DNA of 16,103 bases from JBDNDK01 sp046719185 (GTDB taxonomy: Bacteria; Armatimonadota; UBA5829): the NCBI GenBank assembly GCA_046719185.1, contig JBDNDK010000040.1, positions 1 to 16,103 on the forward strand, read 5' to 3'. A program made the translations under genes and the position numbers. The notes under the pieces are model-generated. The model saw only the letters and a program-made list of their open reading frames with translations, was not told the origin of the DNA and did no database searches. Of this stretch, positions 1 to 8,190 are shown one piece after another; the stretch's first letter is position 1, and each line of letters opens with the position of its first letter.

Positions 1-806
1 GCGGCAGTCCCTGGTTGCTTGCTGAGTTTATAAGAAATAAATTCCCAGATATTAAGTTAGATATTAGTGTAGATGGCAATCTCCCAGAAAGATTTCTTGC
101 CATTGAATCAGGCATTGGATGGAGGGGAAAAAACACACAAATATATGTTAATAATTTTGGGTCATATGTCTGTCTTGGAGAAATAGTAGTAAATATTGAA
201 ATTCCATTTGACACCCCAAAATATGAAGATTATTGTAATGACTGCACAATCTGCATAAATTCTTGTCCAACAGGTGCTATTTTACCGGGAAAACTCTTAG
301 ATTCAAAAAAATGCCTCTCATACATCACTCAGAGAGGATTATTTATACCAAAAGAATTTAGAGCTCTTATTGAAAATAGATTGTATGGGTGTGATATATG
401 CCAAGATGTTTGTCCACACAATCAAAAAATATCTAACACAACACCAGATTTTGCTCTTGATATTTATCCAATCTCAAACCCTGATATGGAATACTTTCTT
501 AATCTCTCAATTTCTGAGTTTGAACTTAATGTAAAACACACTTCAATTGGCTGGATTGGATACAATAAAATCAGAAGAAATGCAATTATAGCAGCAGGAA
601 ACTTAAAATTGATTTCAGCAGTTCCATCACTAGTTAAATTATTAAATGACTCAAATCCAATAATTAGAGAACACTCTGCTTGGGCATTAGGTCAAATTGG
701 TAGTTCTGACGCAGTAAATGCTCTAGAGAAAAGATTAGAAATTGAGAATGATAAAGAAGCAATTAATACAATAACAGAGATAATTTCTAATTTCCAAAAA
801 AAATAG
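1..806 (+). CDS. queG: Epoxyqueuosine reductase QueG (5' end missing)
   Basis: QueG catalyses the last step of queuosine synthesis, reducing epoxyqueuosine in tRNA to queuosine with cobalamin and two 4Fe-4S clusters in the cytoplasm. The frame is open to the window edge (first full codon at 3), so a start inside the window is not required. About 267 C-terminal residues are visible of a family length near 380. The sequence shows the GIGWRGKN segment, a first ferredoxin-like cysteine motif CNDCTICINSCP (234-269), a second CDICQDVCP (about 390-416), and a C-terminal HEAT-like region (about 570-800) as in Bacillus-type QueG. The upstream VDGN segment falls where the family has its catalytic Asp. 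All eight cluster cysteines are present, so the gene looks functional. The TAG stop lies inside the following terminator stem. Confidence 0.93.
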   Translation, partial: GSPWLLAEFIRNKFPDIKLDISVDGNLPERFLAIESGIGWRGKNTQIYVNNFGSYVCLGEIVVNIEIPFDTPKYEDYCNDCTICINSCPTGAILPGKLLDSKKCLSYITQRGLFIPKEFRALIENRLYGCDICQDVCPHNQKISNTTPDFALDIYPISNPDMEYFLNLSISEFELNVKHTSIGWIGYNKIRRNAIIAAGNLKLISAVPSLVKLLNDSNPIIREHSAWALGQIGSSDAVNALEKRLEIENDKEAINTITEIISNFQKK

Positions 807-833
807 AGACGCACTAAAGTGCATCTCTATTTT
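803..833. terminator. Bidirectional Rho-independent terminator
   Basis: An inverted repeat has arms ATAGAGA (803-809) and TCTCTAT (824-830). It continues through a C/A mismatch (810/823) into GCAC (811-814) and GTGC (819-822), with a TAAA loop. T residues follow on the + strand and an A-run precedes it (796-803), giving a T-run on the - strand. It sits between the convergent ends of queG and the oxidoreductase gene and can serve both. Confidence 0.85.
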
Positions 834-848
834 CATTATTTTCATTTT

Positions 849-1898
849 TTAATCAAAAGGCGTTTCTATTGATTTTCCTTCCTTTGATGATCTTTCAGCA
901 TAATCAATCACCATTATAACTCTTCTAGCCTCATCTGGCTTGACAAGCAAATCACCGCCTCTTAAAAGATGATCTGCCAAATTGTGATAATATTTATTCC
1001 ATTCTGTCGGCTTATATGGCACATCCATTTCTGCATTGTAGCCATCAACATCTACATAAGCTTTAAAACTTCCACTCCAAGTATCAACTATAGCACCCTT
1101 TGTTCCAAGTATTCTCCATCTTGGCTTTGGTGCTTTGGAAATGCTAGAGATTGTAATATCTGCAACTGCACCATCATCAAATCTAATTATGGCTTGTGTC
1201 TCATCTTCATTTGTAACATCTTTCCAAACTCTCTTATGGAAGAATCCTGTTACATTCACAATTTTCTTACCCTCTAAGAAATTAAGCACCCAATCAACCT
1301 GATGAGCACCCCAATCATAGAAATTACCTCCAGAAATCTCTTTTATTGATCTCCACCAATGACCAGGATGTGAGTATCCGCCCATAAATGCTTCCACTCT
1401 AAAAACATCTCCAATCATTCCTTTATCAATAAACTCTTTAACAGCTAAGTAATCACCATCATATCTTCTGTTGTGATAAACAGTAAGTAATAATTTCTTT
1501 TTCTTTGCAATATTTATTAAATCTGTAGCTTCATCAGTTGTAAAAACCATTGGTTTTTCAAGGTTGACACCTTTGCCTGCTTCCAATGCTTTCTTAGCAA
1601 CTTCATAATGCAGATTGTGAGGTAAGATAATTACAACATTATCAATATCCTTATCTTTCAAGATATCTTCTACTTTGTTGTATGTTTTAATCCCAGAAAG
1701 CTCATTTTTTGCTGCTTCTGTTCTTTTGGGGTCTAAATCACAAACTGCAATAGTTTTCATTCCATTACTTTCATTTATACAGTCTGCATGCAGCTTACCC
1801 ATATTAAATGCTGCACCATAACCAATAATTCCCCAGTTTATTACTTTTGCACTTGATTTTGTGCTTTTGGCTTTTGTTGTTTTTGTAGATTTAGCCAT
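849..1898 (-). CDS. Gfo/Idh/MocA-family NAD(P)-dependent oxidoreductase
   Basis: This 349-residue protein is a cytoplasmic sugar-type dehydrogenase with an N-terminal Rossmann fold and a C-terminal alpha/beta substrate domain. The dinucleotide-binding segment GIIGYGAAFNMG is at residues 23-34. The family's EKP motif is at 114-116, with Lys115 as the catalytic lysine, and DWGAHQVD at 195-202 gives the conserved acidic residue and His199. The ATG start is supported by a strong GGAGGG ribosome site (1904-1909 on the + strand). The first 18 residues are an unusual Lys/Thr/Ser-rich extension ahead of the Rossmann fold. It starts 42 nt after the stop of the beta-helix gene with no terminator between them, so the two are probably co-transcribed. 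The substrate cannot be told from sequence; a sugar, sugar nucleotide or inositol-type substrate is likely. Confidence 0.9.
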   Translation of the reverse strand: MAKSTKTTKAKSTKSSAKVINWGIIGYGAAFNMGKLHADCINESNGMKTIAVCDLDPKRTEAAKNELSGIKTYNKVEDILKDKDIDNVVIILPHNLHYEVAKKALEAGKGVNLEKPMVFTTDEATDLINIAKKKKLLLTVYHNRRYDGDYLAVKEFIDKGMIGDVFRVEAFMGGYSHPGHWWRSIKEISGGNFYDWGAHQVDWVLNFLEGKKIVNVTGFFHKRVWKDVTNEDETQAIIRFDDGAVADITISSISKAPKPRWRILGTKGAIVDTWSGSFKAYVDVDGYNAEMDVPYKPTEWNKYYHNLADHLLRGGDLLVKPDEARRVIMVIDYAERSSKEGKSIETPFD

Positions 1899-1940
1899 TT
1901 AATCCCTCCGTTTTAATCTTCTAATTTGGGAATTTGTAAA

Positions 1941-3359
1941 TCAATAGTTTGGATATTGCTTCCAAGGCTCTCTCTTTAATTCATTGTCATCCAATTTTTT
2001 ATCATCAACAGGGGTATTATCTGCTGATTTATCATTATTCATTATGCTATTTTCTGAATTATTTTTATCAATGTTTATATCTTTATTCTTGTTTGATACT
2101 ACCTTAATCTGAGGATTATTACCAAGATTTATCAATCGTTCTGCAATATCTGACTCAATTGTTAGACCATCAACTCCCATTATAGAGCTAAAAGTTACTC
2201 TTGTTTCATCTCCAGATAGCTTTGCAAATAATCCATTGTTTGTATTTACAACAGAAGATGTTACAGAAACCCTTCCACCTGATATTACAAAAGCGGTTGC
2301 ACCCCTCTTTGCATCATTCCAACTATGTACATTGCAGCCTACCATATTCAGAGTGCCTGATTCTACAACAGCCAAGTTATCTGCAACTGCCCAAAAATTG
2401 CAATTAGTGAGCGTTATATTACCTGAGTTTGTATTTCTTAAATAAACACCTATAGTATCAACACCACCAAATACAGCAAATTCTCCATTAATAACACTAA
2501 TTCCTATGCTAAAACTATCTTCAATATCAATCCCATATTTCACACAATCAGCACCAATTCCAACAAAGTTTCCATTTGTTGTGCCTGCAGGATATACTGA
2601 CTCACCATGTTTAACTTCATCAGTTGCAAAAAACCTATAGCCAGTTTTGTATCCATAACAAAAAGTGTTAAAGCAATATTGCCAGTCACTTCTTCCAAAT
2701 TGGAATGCTACACCATGTTGCTGAACATAAGTTCTAAGAGGTTTATTGTTTGTAAAAAATGGCCAGAAGTGTATATTTTCTATTCTACAGATATCATATA
2801 TATGATCAGCATGAATACCAATTCTTAAAGGTTCTCCCTGCACATCTCTAACTACACTTGCATGTGAACCATCAAGATCTAATCCTTGATATGGATTGAG
2901 TAAAAAAATATTTTGAACTCTGCTATATGCACCAACTTTAATAGCAAACGGATATTTAATTGCTTCTTTTTGTTGAGCATCTTGTTCTGGATATTCAATT
3001 ACAAGATTTCTCAAAATATTATTTCCAGATCTCATTACAATAAGACCTTCACCAGTTTCTTCACCTTTGCCTTTTGTAGAAAGCAAAACTGTTGAGTCTT
3101 GTTTTCCAAAACCAGTATAATCTCCATATACTTCCACATCTGTAGGAATATAAAGAGTTCCATTAATTAAATATCTACCAGTTGGGATATAAACTTTTGA
3201 ACCTTTCACTTTAGCAGCTTCATCTAATGCATTCTGAATTGCAGCAGTATCATCAGATTTAGCATCTGCTTTAGCTCCAAAATTTAAGACATTATACTCT
3301 GCAGCATAACATGCCATTGATATAGCTGATAAGCATAAGCAAATTATTAATTTTTGCAT
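1941..3359 (-). CDS. Secreted pectate-lyase-like right-handed beta-helix protein
   Basis: This 472-residue protein begins with a clear signal peptide (basic QK, hydrophobic LIICLCLSAISMA, cleavage likely after ACYA), followed by the NFGAKADAKSDDTAAIQNAL segment typical of the Pectate_lyase_3 / GH28-like family. Turns rich in Gly, Asn and Val through about residue 420 fit a parallel beta-helix. The last ~45 residues are an Asn/Asp/Lys-rich tail. The ATG at 3357-3359 is chosen over an upstream in-frame start (3443) because GAGGAG lies 9 nt before it, a signal peptide begins there, and the promoter below would initiate downstream of 3443. Family members cleave or bind polysaccharides outside the cytoplasm, but I cannot assign catalytic residues or substrate. 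It is the first gene of a two-gene unit with the oxidoreductase. Confidence 0.82.
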   Translation of the reverse strand: MQKLIICLCLSAISMACYAAEYNVLNFGAKADAKSDDTAAIQNALDEAAKVKGSKVYIPTGRYLINGTLYIPTDVEVYGDYTGFGKQDSTVLLSTKGKGEETGEGLIVMRSGNNILRNLVIEYPEQDAQQKEAIKYPFAIKVGAYSRVQNIFLLNPYQGLDLDGSHASVVRDVQGEPLRIGIHADHIYDICRIENIHFWPFFTNNKPLRTYVQQHGVAFQFGRSDWQYCFNTFCYGYKTGYRFFATDEVKHGESVYPAGTTNGNFVGIGADCVKYGIDIEDSFSIGISVINGEFAVFGGVDTIGVYLRNTNSGNITLTNCNFWAVADNLAVVESGTLNMVGCNVHSWNDAKRGATAFVISGGRVSVTSSVVNTNNGLFAKLSGDETRVTFSSIMGVDGLTIESDIAERLINLGNNPQIKVVSNKNKDINIDKNNSENSIMNNDKSADNTPVDDKKLDDNELKREPWKQYPNY

Positions 3360-3392
3360 AATTACACTCCTCAATAAAGTTATAATAGCAGG

Positions 3393-3421
3393 ATTATGGC
3401 AATATAAACTTTTATTGTCAA
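3393..3421 (-). promoter_or_regulatory. Promoter of the beta-helix / oxidoreductase unit
   Basis: On the - strand there is a perfect -35 TTGACA (3416-3421), a 17-nt spacer and a -10 CATAAT (3393-3398) preceded by TG one base upstream (extended -10). Start of transcription would fall near 3386, leaving a leader of about 26 nt with the GAGGAG ribosome site. This is one of the best sigma-70-type promoters in the window. Confidence 0.8.
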
Positions 3422-3462
3422 GTAAAATAATATAATTATACAATTTTGCACTGTATAATTGC

Positions 3463-3492
3463 TTGTGATAAACTTATAGAAAGGAATATGCT
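3463..3492 (+). promoter_or_regulatory. Candidate promoter of the lpt cluster
   Basis: A + strand promoter is expected between 3360 and 3553. The best pair I see is TTGTGA (3463-3468), an 18-nt spacer and TATGCT (3487-3492). An alternative -10, TATAAT (3454-3459), lacks a matching -35. Neither is strong. Confidence 0.25.
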
Positions 3493-3553
3493 TAGAAATC
3501 GTCTTAATAAATAGAGGTATTTTCCTCAAAAAATATGAAATGGTAGCTCCAAA

Positions 3554-4210
3554 TTGTTAAACTTTGTTTTTTCTCAAAAAAGATTACTATCTATAATTGC
3601 TTTGCTTTTTGTATTCATAATATCTGGCTGCGTACAAAAAAAAGAACTAGAAAATAATAATATTAGTCCATCTGAAATCACTCAGCCTGTGCAGCCTAAA
3701 GATAATAAAACTGACAATTCAAATGATTCTGAAGACAGATTAGAAGATGAGAAAGCTCAAAATAATAATATAGATGCCCAAACACCAAAACTAGAAATCA
3801 CACAAAAAGGTGTTACATTAAAATGGACTGATAAAGGCAAACCCAAAATGGAAGCATCTGCCACAGAATTAATTGGCAATGAAATGGATAGAACAGGTAC
3901 ACTTCTAAATTTTTCAGCTACATTATATGAAAATGGAAAAGCAACTTCCACATTCAAATCAGATAAAGCTGTTGTTGATTTTAACAAGAAAACTGTAACT
4001 GCAACCGGTGGAGTGGTTGTAAAATCTCTTGAAAGAGCTACAACAGTTACTGCAGAATGGATAAAATATGATTCAAATACAAAAAAAATAGTAGGCAATG
4101 GCGGAATTGTTATAGAATCTAATCTAGGAAAGATAGAAGCTGCAGCATTTATTGCAGATACAACATTAAAAACTTATACTGTCAAAGACTCTGGCAAAGG
4201 ATTATTATAA
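3554..4210 (+). CDS. lptC: LPS export protein LptC, predicted lipoprotein
   Basis: LptC links the inner-membrane ABC transporter to periplasmic LptA in LPS transport. The 218-residue protein begins with basic residues, a hydrophobic stretch and a lipobox ISGC (Cys26), so it is probably lipidated rather than held by a transmembrane helix as in E. coli. Residues 27-78 are a polar Asn/Asp/Glu/Gln linker. Residues 79-218 form repeated beta-strand units (segments such as GGVVVKSLERA and GNGGIVIES) of the OstA/LptC fold. The start is TTG at 3554: an in-frame TGA lies at 3536-3538 and no ATG precedes the signal sequence. No good ribosome site is visible. It is the first gene of the cluster, 2 nt before lptA. 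LptA/OstA-like identity is an alternative, but gene order and the lipobox favour LptC. Confidence 0.75.
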   Translation: MLNFVFSQKRLLSIIALLFVFIISGCVQKKELENNNISPSEITQPVQPKDNKTDNSNDSEDRLEDEKAQNNNIDAQTPKLEITQKGVTLKWTDKGKPKMEASATELIGNEMDRTGTLLNFSATLYENGKATSTFKSDKAVVDFNKKTVTATGGVVVKSLERATTVTAEWIKYDSNTKKIVGNGGIVIESNLGKIEAAAFIADTTLKTYTVKDSGKGLL

Positions 4211-4212
4211 AT

Positions 4213-4809
4213 ATGATAAAAAATAAATATCACTCAATTTTGTCGCTTTCAACTCTAATGGTTTTTATATTTCAAGGATTGGGTTATTGTGCTACATATA
4301 CATCTGCTGATAGAAGTATTGTAATTACAGCTTCCACAATTCAATATAGTGAATCTGGAAAAAATTTCACAGTAACAGCAACAGGCAATGTATATGTAAA
4401 AGCCAGCAATACTGCAGATAGGACATTTATTGAATTAAATACAAAAGCAATAAAAATGCTAATTAAACAAAGTTCTAGTAGAAGTATATCTGGTCTTGAT
4501 CTTGTAGAAAAGGCTGATTTCACAGGACCAGTTAGTTTAACATACACAACGGCTGATAATATAAAAAGAACTACTACAAATGCTTCAGCAGATAATATGA
4601 GCTACAATGGTTCAACTAATCTTTTAGAAATGAATGGAAATGTAAAGATTCATCAAACAGACTCATTAGGTGGATCTGCTACTGCTGTTGGGAATAGAGC
4701 ATTTTATAATACAAAAAAGATATTATCTGAAGAAGAATTTAGGTTCAGAATAGAGAGCAGTCCAGAACCTAGTAGAGTTGAAATAATCCCACCAACAGAG
4801 AGTGAATAA
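4213..4809 (+). CDS. lptA: Periplasmic LPS-bridge protein LptA (OstA-like)
   Basis: LptA forms the periplasmic beta-jellyroll bridge that LPS slides along from LptC to the outer-membrane LptD. The 198-residue protein has a signal peptide (cleavage probably after GYCA, residue 27). An OstA-like domain follows, with recurrent strands such as FTVTATGNVYV and NLLEMNGNVKIHQ and two copies of the 'A-D-x-M/I-x-Y' style repeat. Length is close to E. coli LptA (185). AAAGGA (4196-4201) lies 11 nt before the ATG, inside the end of lptC, and the genes are separated by only 2 nt, so they are co-transcribed. The cysteine before the predicted cleavage site is not in a lipobox (Tyr at -1). Confidence 0.82.
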   Translation: MIKNKYHSILSLSTLMVFIFQGLGYCATYTSADRSIVITASTIQYSESGKNFTVTATGNVYVKASNTADRTFIELNTKAIKMLIKQSSSRSISGLDLVEKADFTGPVSLTYTTADNIKRTTTNASADNMSYNGSTNLLEMNGNVKIHQTDSLGGSATAVGNRAFYNTKKILSEEEFRFRIESSPEPSRVEIIPPTESE

Positions 4810-4815
4810 TCACAA

Positions 4816-5535
4816 TTGAAAATAGAGGCTAAGAATCTTGTAAAATCTTATAAAGGCAGAAGAGTGGTTGCTGATGTCAGCATGCATTTTGATACAGGTG
4901 AGACAGTTGGTTTGCTTGGACCAAATGGTGCAGGAAAAACAACCACTTTTTATATGATGGTTGGTCTTGTTAAACCTGATCAAGGCACTGTGCTTTTAGA
5001 TGGCAATGACATCACCAAAAAGCCAATGTATCAAAGAGCAAAAATGGGAATTGGTTATCTAGCTCAAGAACCTTCTGTTTTCAGAAAGCTTACTGTAGAA
5101 GAAAACATTTTGCTTGTTTTAGAAATGAATGGCTACAGCAAAAAAGAAAGACTCAAGAAAACAAATGCTCTTCTTGAAGAATTTGGACTCACACATGTAA
5201 GAAAAAGTATTGGTCAGGTGCTTTCTGGTGGTGAAAGAAGAAGAGTTGAAATAGCTAGAGCCTTAGCAACAGACCCCAGTTTTATACTTTTAGATGAACC
5301 ATTCACTGGAGTTGACCCAATAGCTATTGGAGATATTCAAGATACAGTCATTCATCTGAAGAAAAAAGGCATTGGAGTCATAATAACAGACCACAATGTA
5401 AGAGAAACTTTAGTAATCACAGACAGAGCTTATATAATGTCTGAAGGTGAGATAAAAACAGCAGGACCTTCAGATGAACTCCCCAATGACCCTATTGCAA
5501 GAAAGTATTATCTTGGTGACCGGTTTGAAATGTGA
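4816..5535 (+). CDS. lptB: LPS export ABC transporter ATPase LptB
   Basis: LptB is the cytoplasmic ATPase of the LPS extraction complex. All nucleotide-binding motifs are intact in this 239-residue protein: Walker A GPNGAGKTT (35-43), Q-loop Gln84 within YLAQEPSVFRKL (close to the E. coli LptB coupling segment), signature LSGGE (136-140), Walker B FILLDE (156-161) and H-loop His193. The C-terminal ARKYYLGDRFEM is typical of LptB. The start is TTG at 4816, 6 nt after lptA, since no ATG occurs before the first beta-strand. No Shine-Dalgarno is visible, so translational coupling with lptA is likely. The stop overlaps the short sequence leading into the permease gene. Confidence 0.95.
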   Translation: MKIEAKNLVKSYKGRRVVADVSMHFDTGETVGLLGPNGAGKTTTFYMMVGLVKPDQGTVLLDGNDITKKPMYQRAKMGIGYLAQEPSVFRKLTVEENILLVLEMNGYSKKERLKKTNALLEEFGLTHVRKSIGQVLSGGERRRVEIARALATDPSFILLDEPFTGVDPIAIGDIQDTVIHLKKKGIGVIITDHNVRETLVITDRAYIMSEGEIKTAGPSDELPNDPIARKYYLGDRFEM

Positions 5536-5543
5536 GGAATCAA

Positions 5544-6665
5544 ATGAAACTGGTTGACAAGCAAATAGTTAAAGAATTAATAGGACCATTCTTGTTTGGT
5601 GTTGGAGCATTCACCTCTGTGTTCTTTGCTGGTACATACCTATTAGAACTTACCAATCTAGTTATGAAGGGTATGTCTATATTTATGGCAATAGAAGCTC
5701 TTGTGCTTATTATTCCATCAATCCTTTCATATACATTGCCTATGTCCACTCTGCTTGCGGTATTGTTAGGGTTAGGAAGATTGAGTGGAGATAGTGAAGT
5801 AGTTGCATTATTTGCAGGCGGAACAAGCTTGTATAGGATAAGCCTTCCTATTATAATTTTTGGATTGCTTGTCAGTGGTTTTGCAATATTTTTAAATGAA
5901 TATGTTGGACCAATTGCATATAATAGAAGCAAAGAATTAAGAGATTCTGTTTTGGAAAGGTCAAATGTATATGATAAATCATTCACTTTTTGGGATGAGG
6001 TAACTCAGTCTCAAATTAGTGTTAGAGGCGGAGTTGATAGAGAATCTGGTGAATTAAGAGATATCTCAATAACTAAATATGCAAAAATAGATGGAAAAGT
6101 GAAACCTGCACTTATTTTATATGCAGAAAAAGCAAAATGGGCGGGAATGCAAGATAAAGAAAATAGATACAAATGGCTTTTATTTAATGGTTACTGGCAA
6201 TCAACAGGCACTGAAGATCCTGCTTTTTTTAGTTTTGAACAAGCAGAAACAAGACAGATTGAAATTAGAAAAACACCTCAAGAACTTGAACTCTATCAAA
6301 AAGGATTTGAGCAACTTAGCTTTAGTGAACTTGGTATATTACTTAAGGAACTTTATAAGAATCCAGACAGACCAATAGATAAGATAAAAAAACTTGATGT
6401 TGAAAGATGGAACAAGTTAGCATTTCCATTATCAAGCCTTATCTTTGCAATGATGGCTGCACCACTAGGTGTAAGAACAAGCAGAGGCGGCAGCTCAGTT
6501 GGTCTTGGACTAAGTATACTTGTATTATTTTGCTATTGGATGATTTGGAATTATACATCATCTCTTGCCATTCAGGGCAGGATAGAGCCTTTTGTTGGCT
6601 CATTTACTGCTAATGTACTTGGAGCAATATTTTCAATTTTCCTAATAAGAAGATCTATAACTTGA
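5544..6665 (+). CDS. LPS export permease, LptF/LptG (YjgP/YjgQ) family
   Basis: This is an inner-membrane permease that works with LptB to extract LPS. The 373-residue protein has three N-terminal membrane helices (about 13-36, 50-76, 97-118), a large periplasmic beta-rich domain (about 125-285) and three C-terminal helices, the family's 3+3 plan. The segment LGRLSGDSEVVALFAGGTS (77-95) matches the cytoplasmic loop that contacts the ATPase. The ATG at 5544 is preferred over GTG 5532 because GAGGAA (5534-5539) sits just before it and MKLVDKQIVKEL is the usual beginning. It follows lptB by 8 nt. Only one permease of this type is in the cluster, whereas E. coli uses an LptF/LptG pair, so I leave the symbol open. 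Confidence 0.92.
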   Translation: MKLVDKQIVKELIGPFLFGVGAFTSVFFAGTYLLELTNLVMKGMSIFMAIEALVLIIPSILSYTLPMSTLLAVLLGLGRLSGDSEVVALFAGGTSLYRISLPIIIFGLLVSGFAIFLNEYVGPIAYNRSKELRDSVLERSNVYDKSFTFWDEVTQSQISVRGGVDRESGELRDISITKYAKIDGKVKPALILYAEKAKWAGMQDKENRYKWLLFNGYWQSTGTEDPAFFSFEQAETRQIEIRKTPQELELYQKGFEQLSFSELGILLKELYKNPDRPIDKIKKLDVERWNKLAFPLSSLIFAMMAAPLGVRTSRGGSSVGLGLSILVLFCYWMIWNYTSSLAIQGRIEPFVGSFTANVLGAIFSIFLIRRSIT

Positions 6666-6713
6666 CCGAAAATATATTAGCATAGATTTTCTATTTACTA
6701 AGGATACTTGAGA

Positions 6714-8165
6714 TTGACCTATACAACTTTTTTTATTGCAATTTTAATATTGGCAGCAGGATTTATAGCATATTTTGGTGATCTTTTGGGCAGAAAAATG
6801 GGCAAAAAAAGACTCACAATGCTCAAACTACGACCAAGATATACAGCTATAATTTTTACTACTGTAACAGGTATGCTGATTTCAGCTTTAGTAATAGCAG
6901 CTATGCTTTCTGTTAACTCAAACCTAAGAGAACTTCTCACAAAAGGACAAGAGATACTTACAAGAAATGAATCACTTGAATTAGATAATACAAAACTAGA
7001 AAAACTTAATAAAAATCTAGTCAATCAAAGCTCTAAACTTCAATCAGAAGTAAAAAACAAACAAAAAGAAGCATTAGAAGCTCAAAAAGCATACAATAAA
7101 GCATTAGCAGCTCAAAAAACTGCCGAAGCTGATGTTAAAAGACTTGCTGATGAAATAAAAGAAAGAAAAATTGAACTGGAAGCTTTGAGAAAGAAAAATG
7201 AAGCGACAGAAAAAGAACTTAAACAAAAAGCTGTCCAGCTTGATAGAGTTCAAAATGAATTCATTCAAGCACAAAAAAACCTAGATAGGGCAATTAATGA
7301 ATTAGATAAAGCAACTGTAAACCTATCTGTTGCAGAGGCAAAACTAACAACTGCTGAATCAAGATTGAAAGATACAGAAGCAAAACTTGATGATGCAGAA
7401 AAAACTCTTGCAAAACAACAGGAACAAATACAAAGACAGAAAGGCGAAATTGAAGCAACAAGAAATATGTTTCTTGAGTCTTTCAAACAAGCTTCTGCAC
7501 TAAGAGGACAAGACTTAATTATAACTCAGAGTGAAGAAATTGCAAGAATGGTGATTTCTCCAATGAGAGCTGAGTCAGGAATTATGACTCTTCTCAGAAC
7601 AGCAAGCGACAAGGCTCTAAAACTTGGTGCACAAAAAGGTGAAAATGGCAGAGCTGTAACTGTTATATTCATAGATAGGAAAACTGGCGAATGGACTCTT
7701 GATGAAAAATTATGTATTCAGATGGCAATTTCTACCATATCATCTAGTATGAATGATGTTCTTGTGCAAGTTGTAGCATTCAGCAATACATTAATGGGTG
7801 AACAGGTGCAAGTTGAACTGAAAATGTTCAAAAACAATCTTGTTTTTGCAAAGGGTGAAAAAATAGCATCTGTAAAAATTGATGGCAGGCTTTCAGAAGG
7901 CAGAATATTAATGAAAATTATAAATTTTCTTCAGGGAGCAGTGAGTATATCTGCACAAAGGGCAGGAGTAGTTCCTAAATCAGGTATTGATACAAGAGCA
8001 GAATCACAAAGCAATCCAGAACAGCAGCTTGAAGCACTTTTGGAAGTTGTGAACCAAATAAAATCAAACAGATCATTTGTTAATGTAGAAGTTCTTGCAA
8101 AAGAAAATATATATTCAGCCGGACCGGTAAATATGGATAATCTGCAATTTGTAATCACAAAATAA
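6714..8165 (+). CDS. DUF3084 coiled-coil membrane protein
   Basis: This 483-residue protein (from the TTG at 6714) has two membrane helices (about 3-22 and 45-68) with a basic linker containing KLRPRYTA (39-46). A very long Ala/Lys/Glu/Leu coiled coil (about 70-258) follows, then a folded C-terminal domain (about 259-483). The N-terminal pattern (hydrophobic, FGD-G..G+, LRPR) is that of DUF3084 proteins, known mainly from cyanobacteria and of unknown function. TTG 6714 is preferred to TTG 6708 because AAGGA (6700-6704) then has a 9-nt spacing and the N-terminus lines up with the family. It lies 48 nt after the LPS permease, without a terminator, so an envelope role is plausible by context. 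Which side of the membrane the coiled coil faces cannot be decided here. Confidence 0.82.
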   Translation: MTYTTFFIAILILAAGFIAYFGDLLGRKMGKKRLTMLKLRPRYTAIIFTTVTGMLISALVIAAMLSVNSNLRELLTKGQEILTRNESLELDNTKLEKLNKNLVNQSSKLQSEVKNKQKEALEAQKAYNKALAAQKTAEADVKRLADEIKERKIELEALRKKNEATEKELKQKAVQLDRVQNEFIQAQKNLDRAINELDKATVNLSVAEAKLTTAESRLKDTEAKLDDAEKTLAKQQEQIQRQKGEIEATRNMFLESFKQASALRGQDLIITQSEEIARMVISPMRAESGIMTLLRTASDKALKLGAQKGENGRAVTVIFIDRKTGEWTLDEKLCIQMAISTISSSMNDVLVQVVAFSNTLMGEQVQVELKMFKNNLVFAKGEKIASVKIDGRLSEGRILMKIINFLQGAVSISAQRAGVVPKSGIDTRAESQSNPEQQLEALLEVVNQIKSNRSFVNVEVLAKENIYSAGPVNMDNLQFVITK

Positions 8166-8190
8166 TCAGAATCAGCTATCGATATAAAAA

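Noticed and set aside
969..1277. 102-residue + strand open frame opposite the oxidoreductase gene
   Set aside because: It is cysteine/isoleucine-rich without recognisable domains, antisense to a well-conserved enzyme, with no ribosome site.
3360..3443. 28-residue N-terminal extension of the beta-helix protein
   Set aside because: It would precede the signal peptide and overlap the promoter; the ATG at 3357-3359 has an excellent ribosome site.
5540..5986. 148-residue open frame on the - strand
   Set aside because: It is antisense to the first helices of the LPS permease; the + strand protein is a clear family member.
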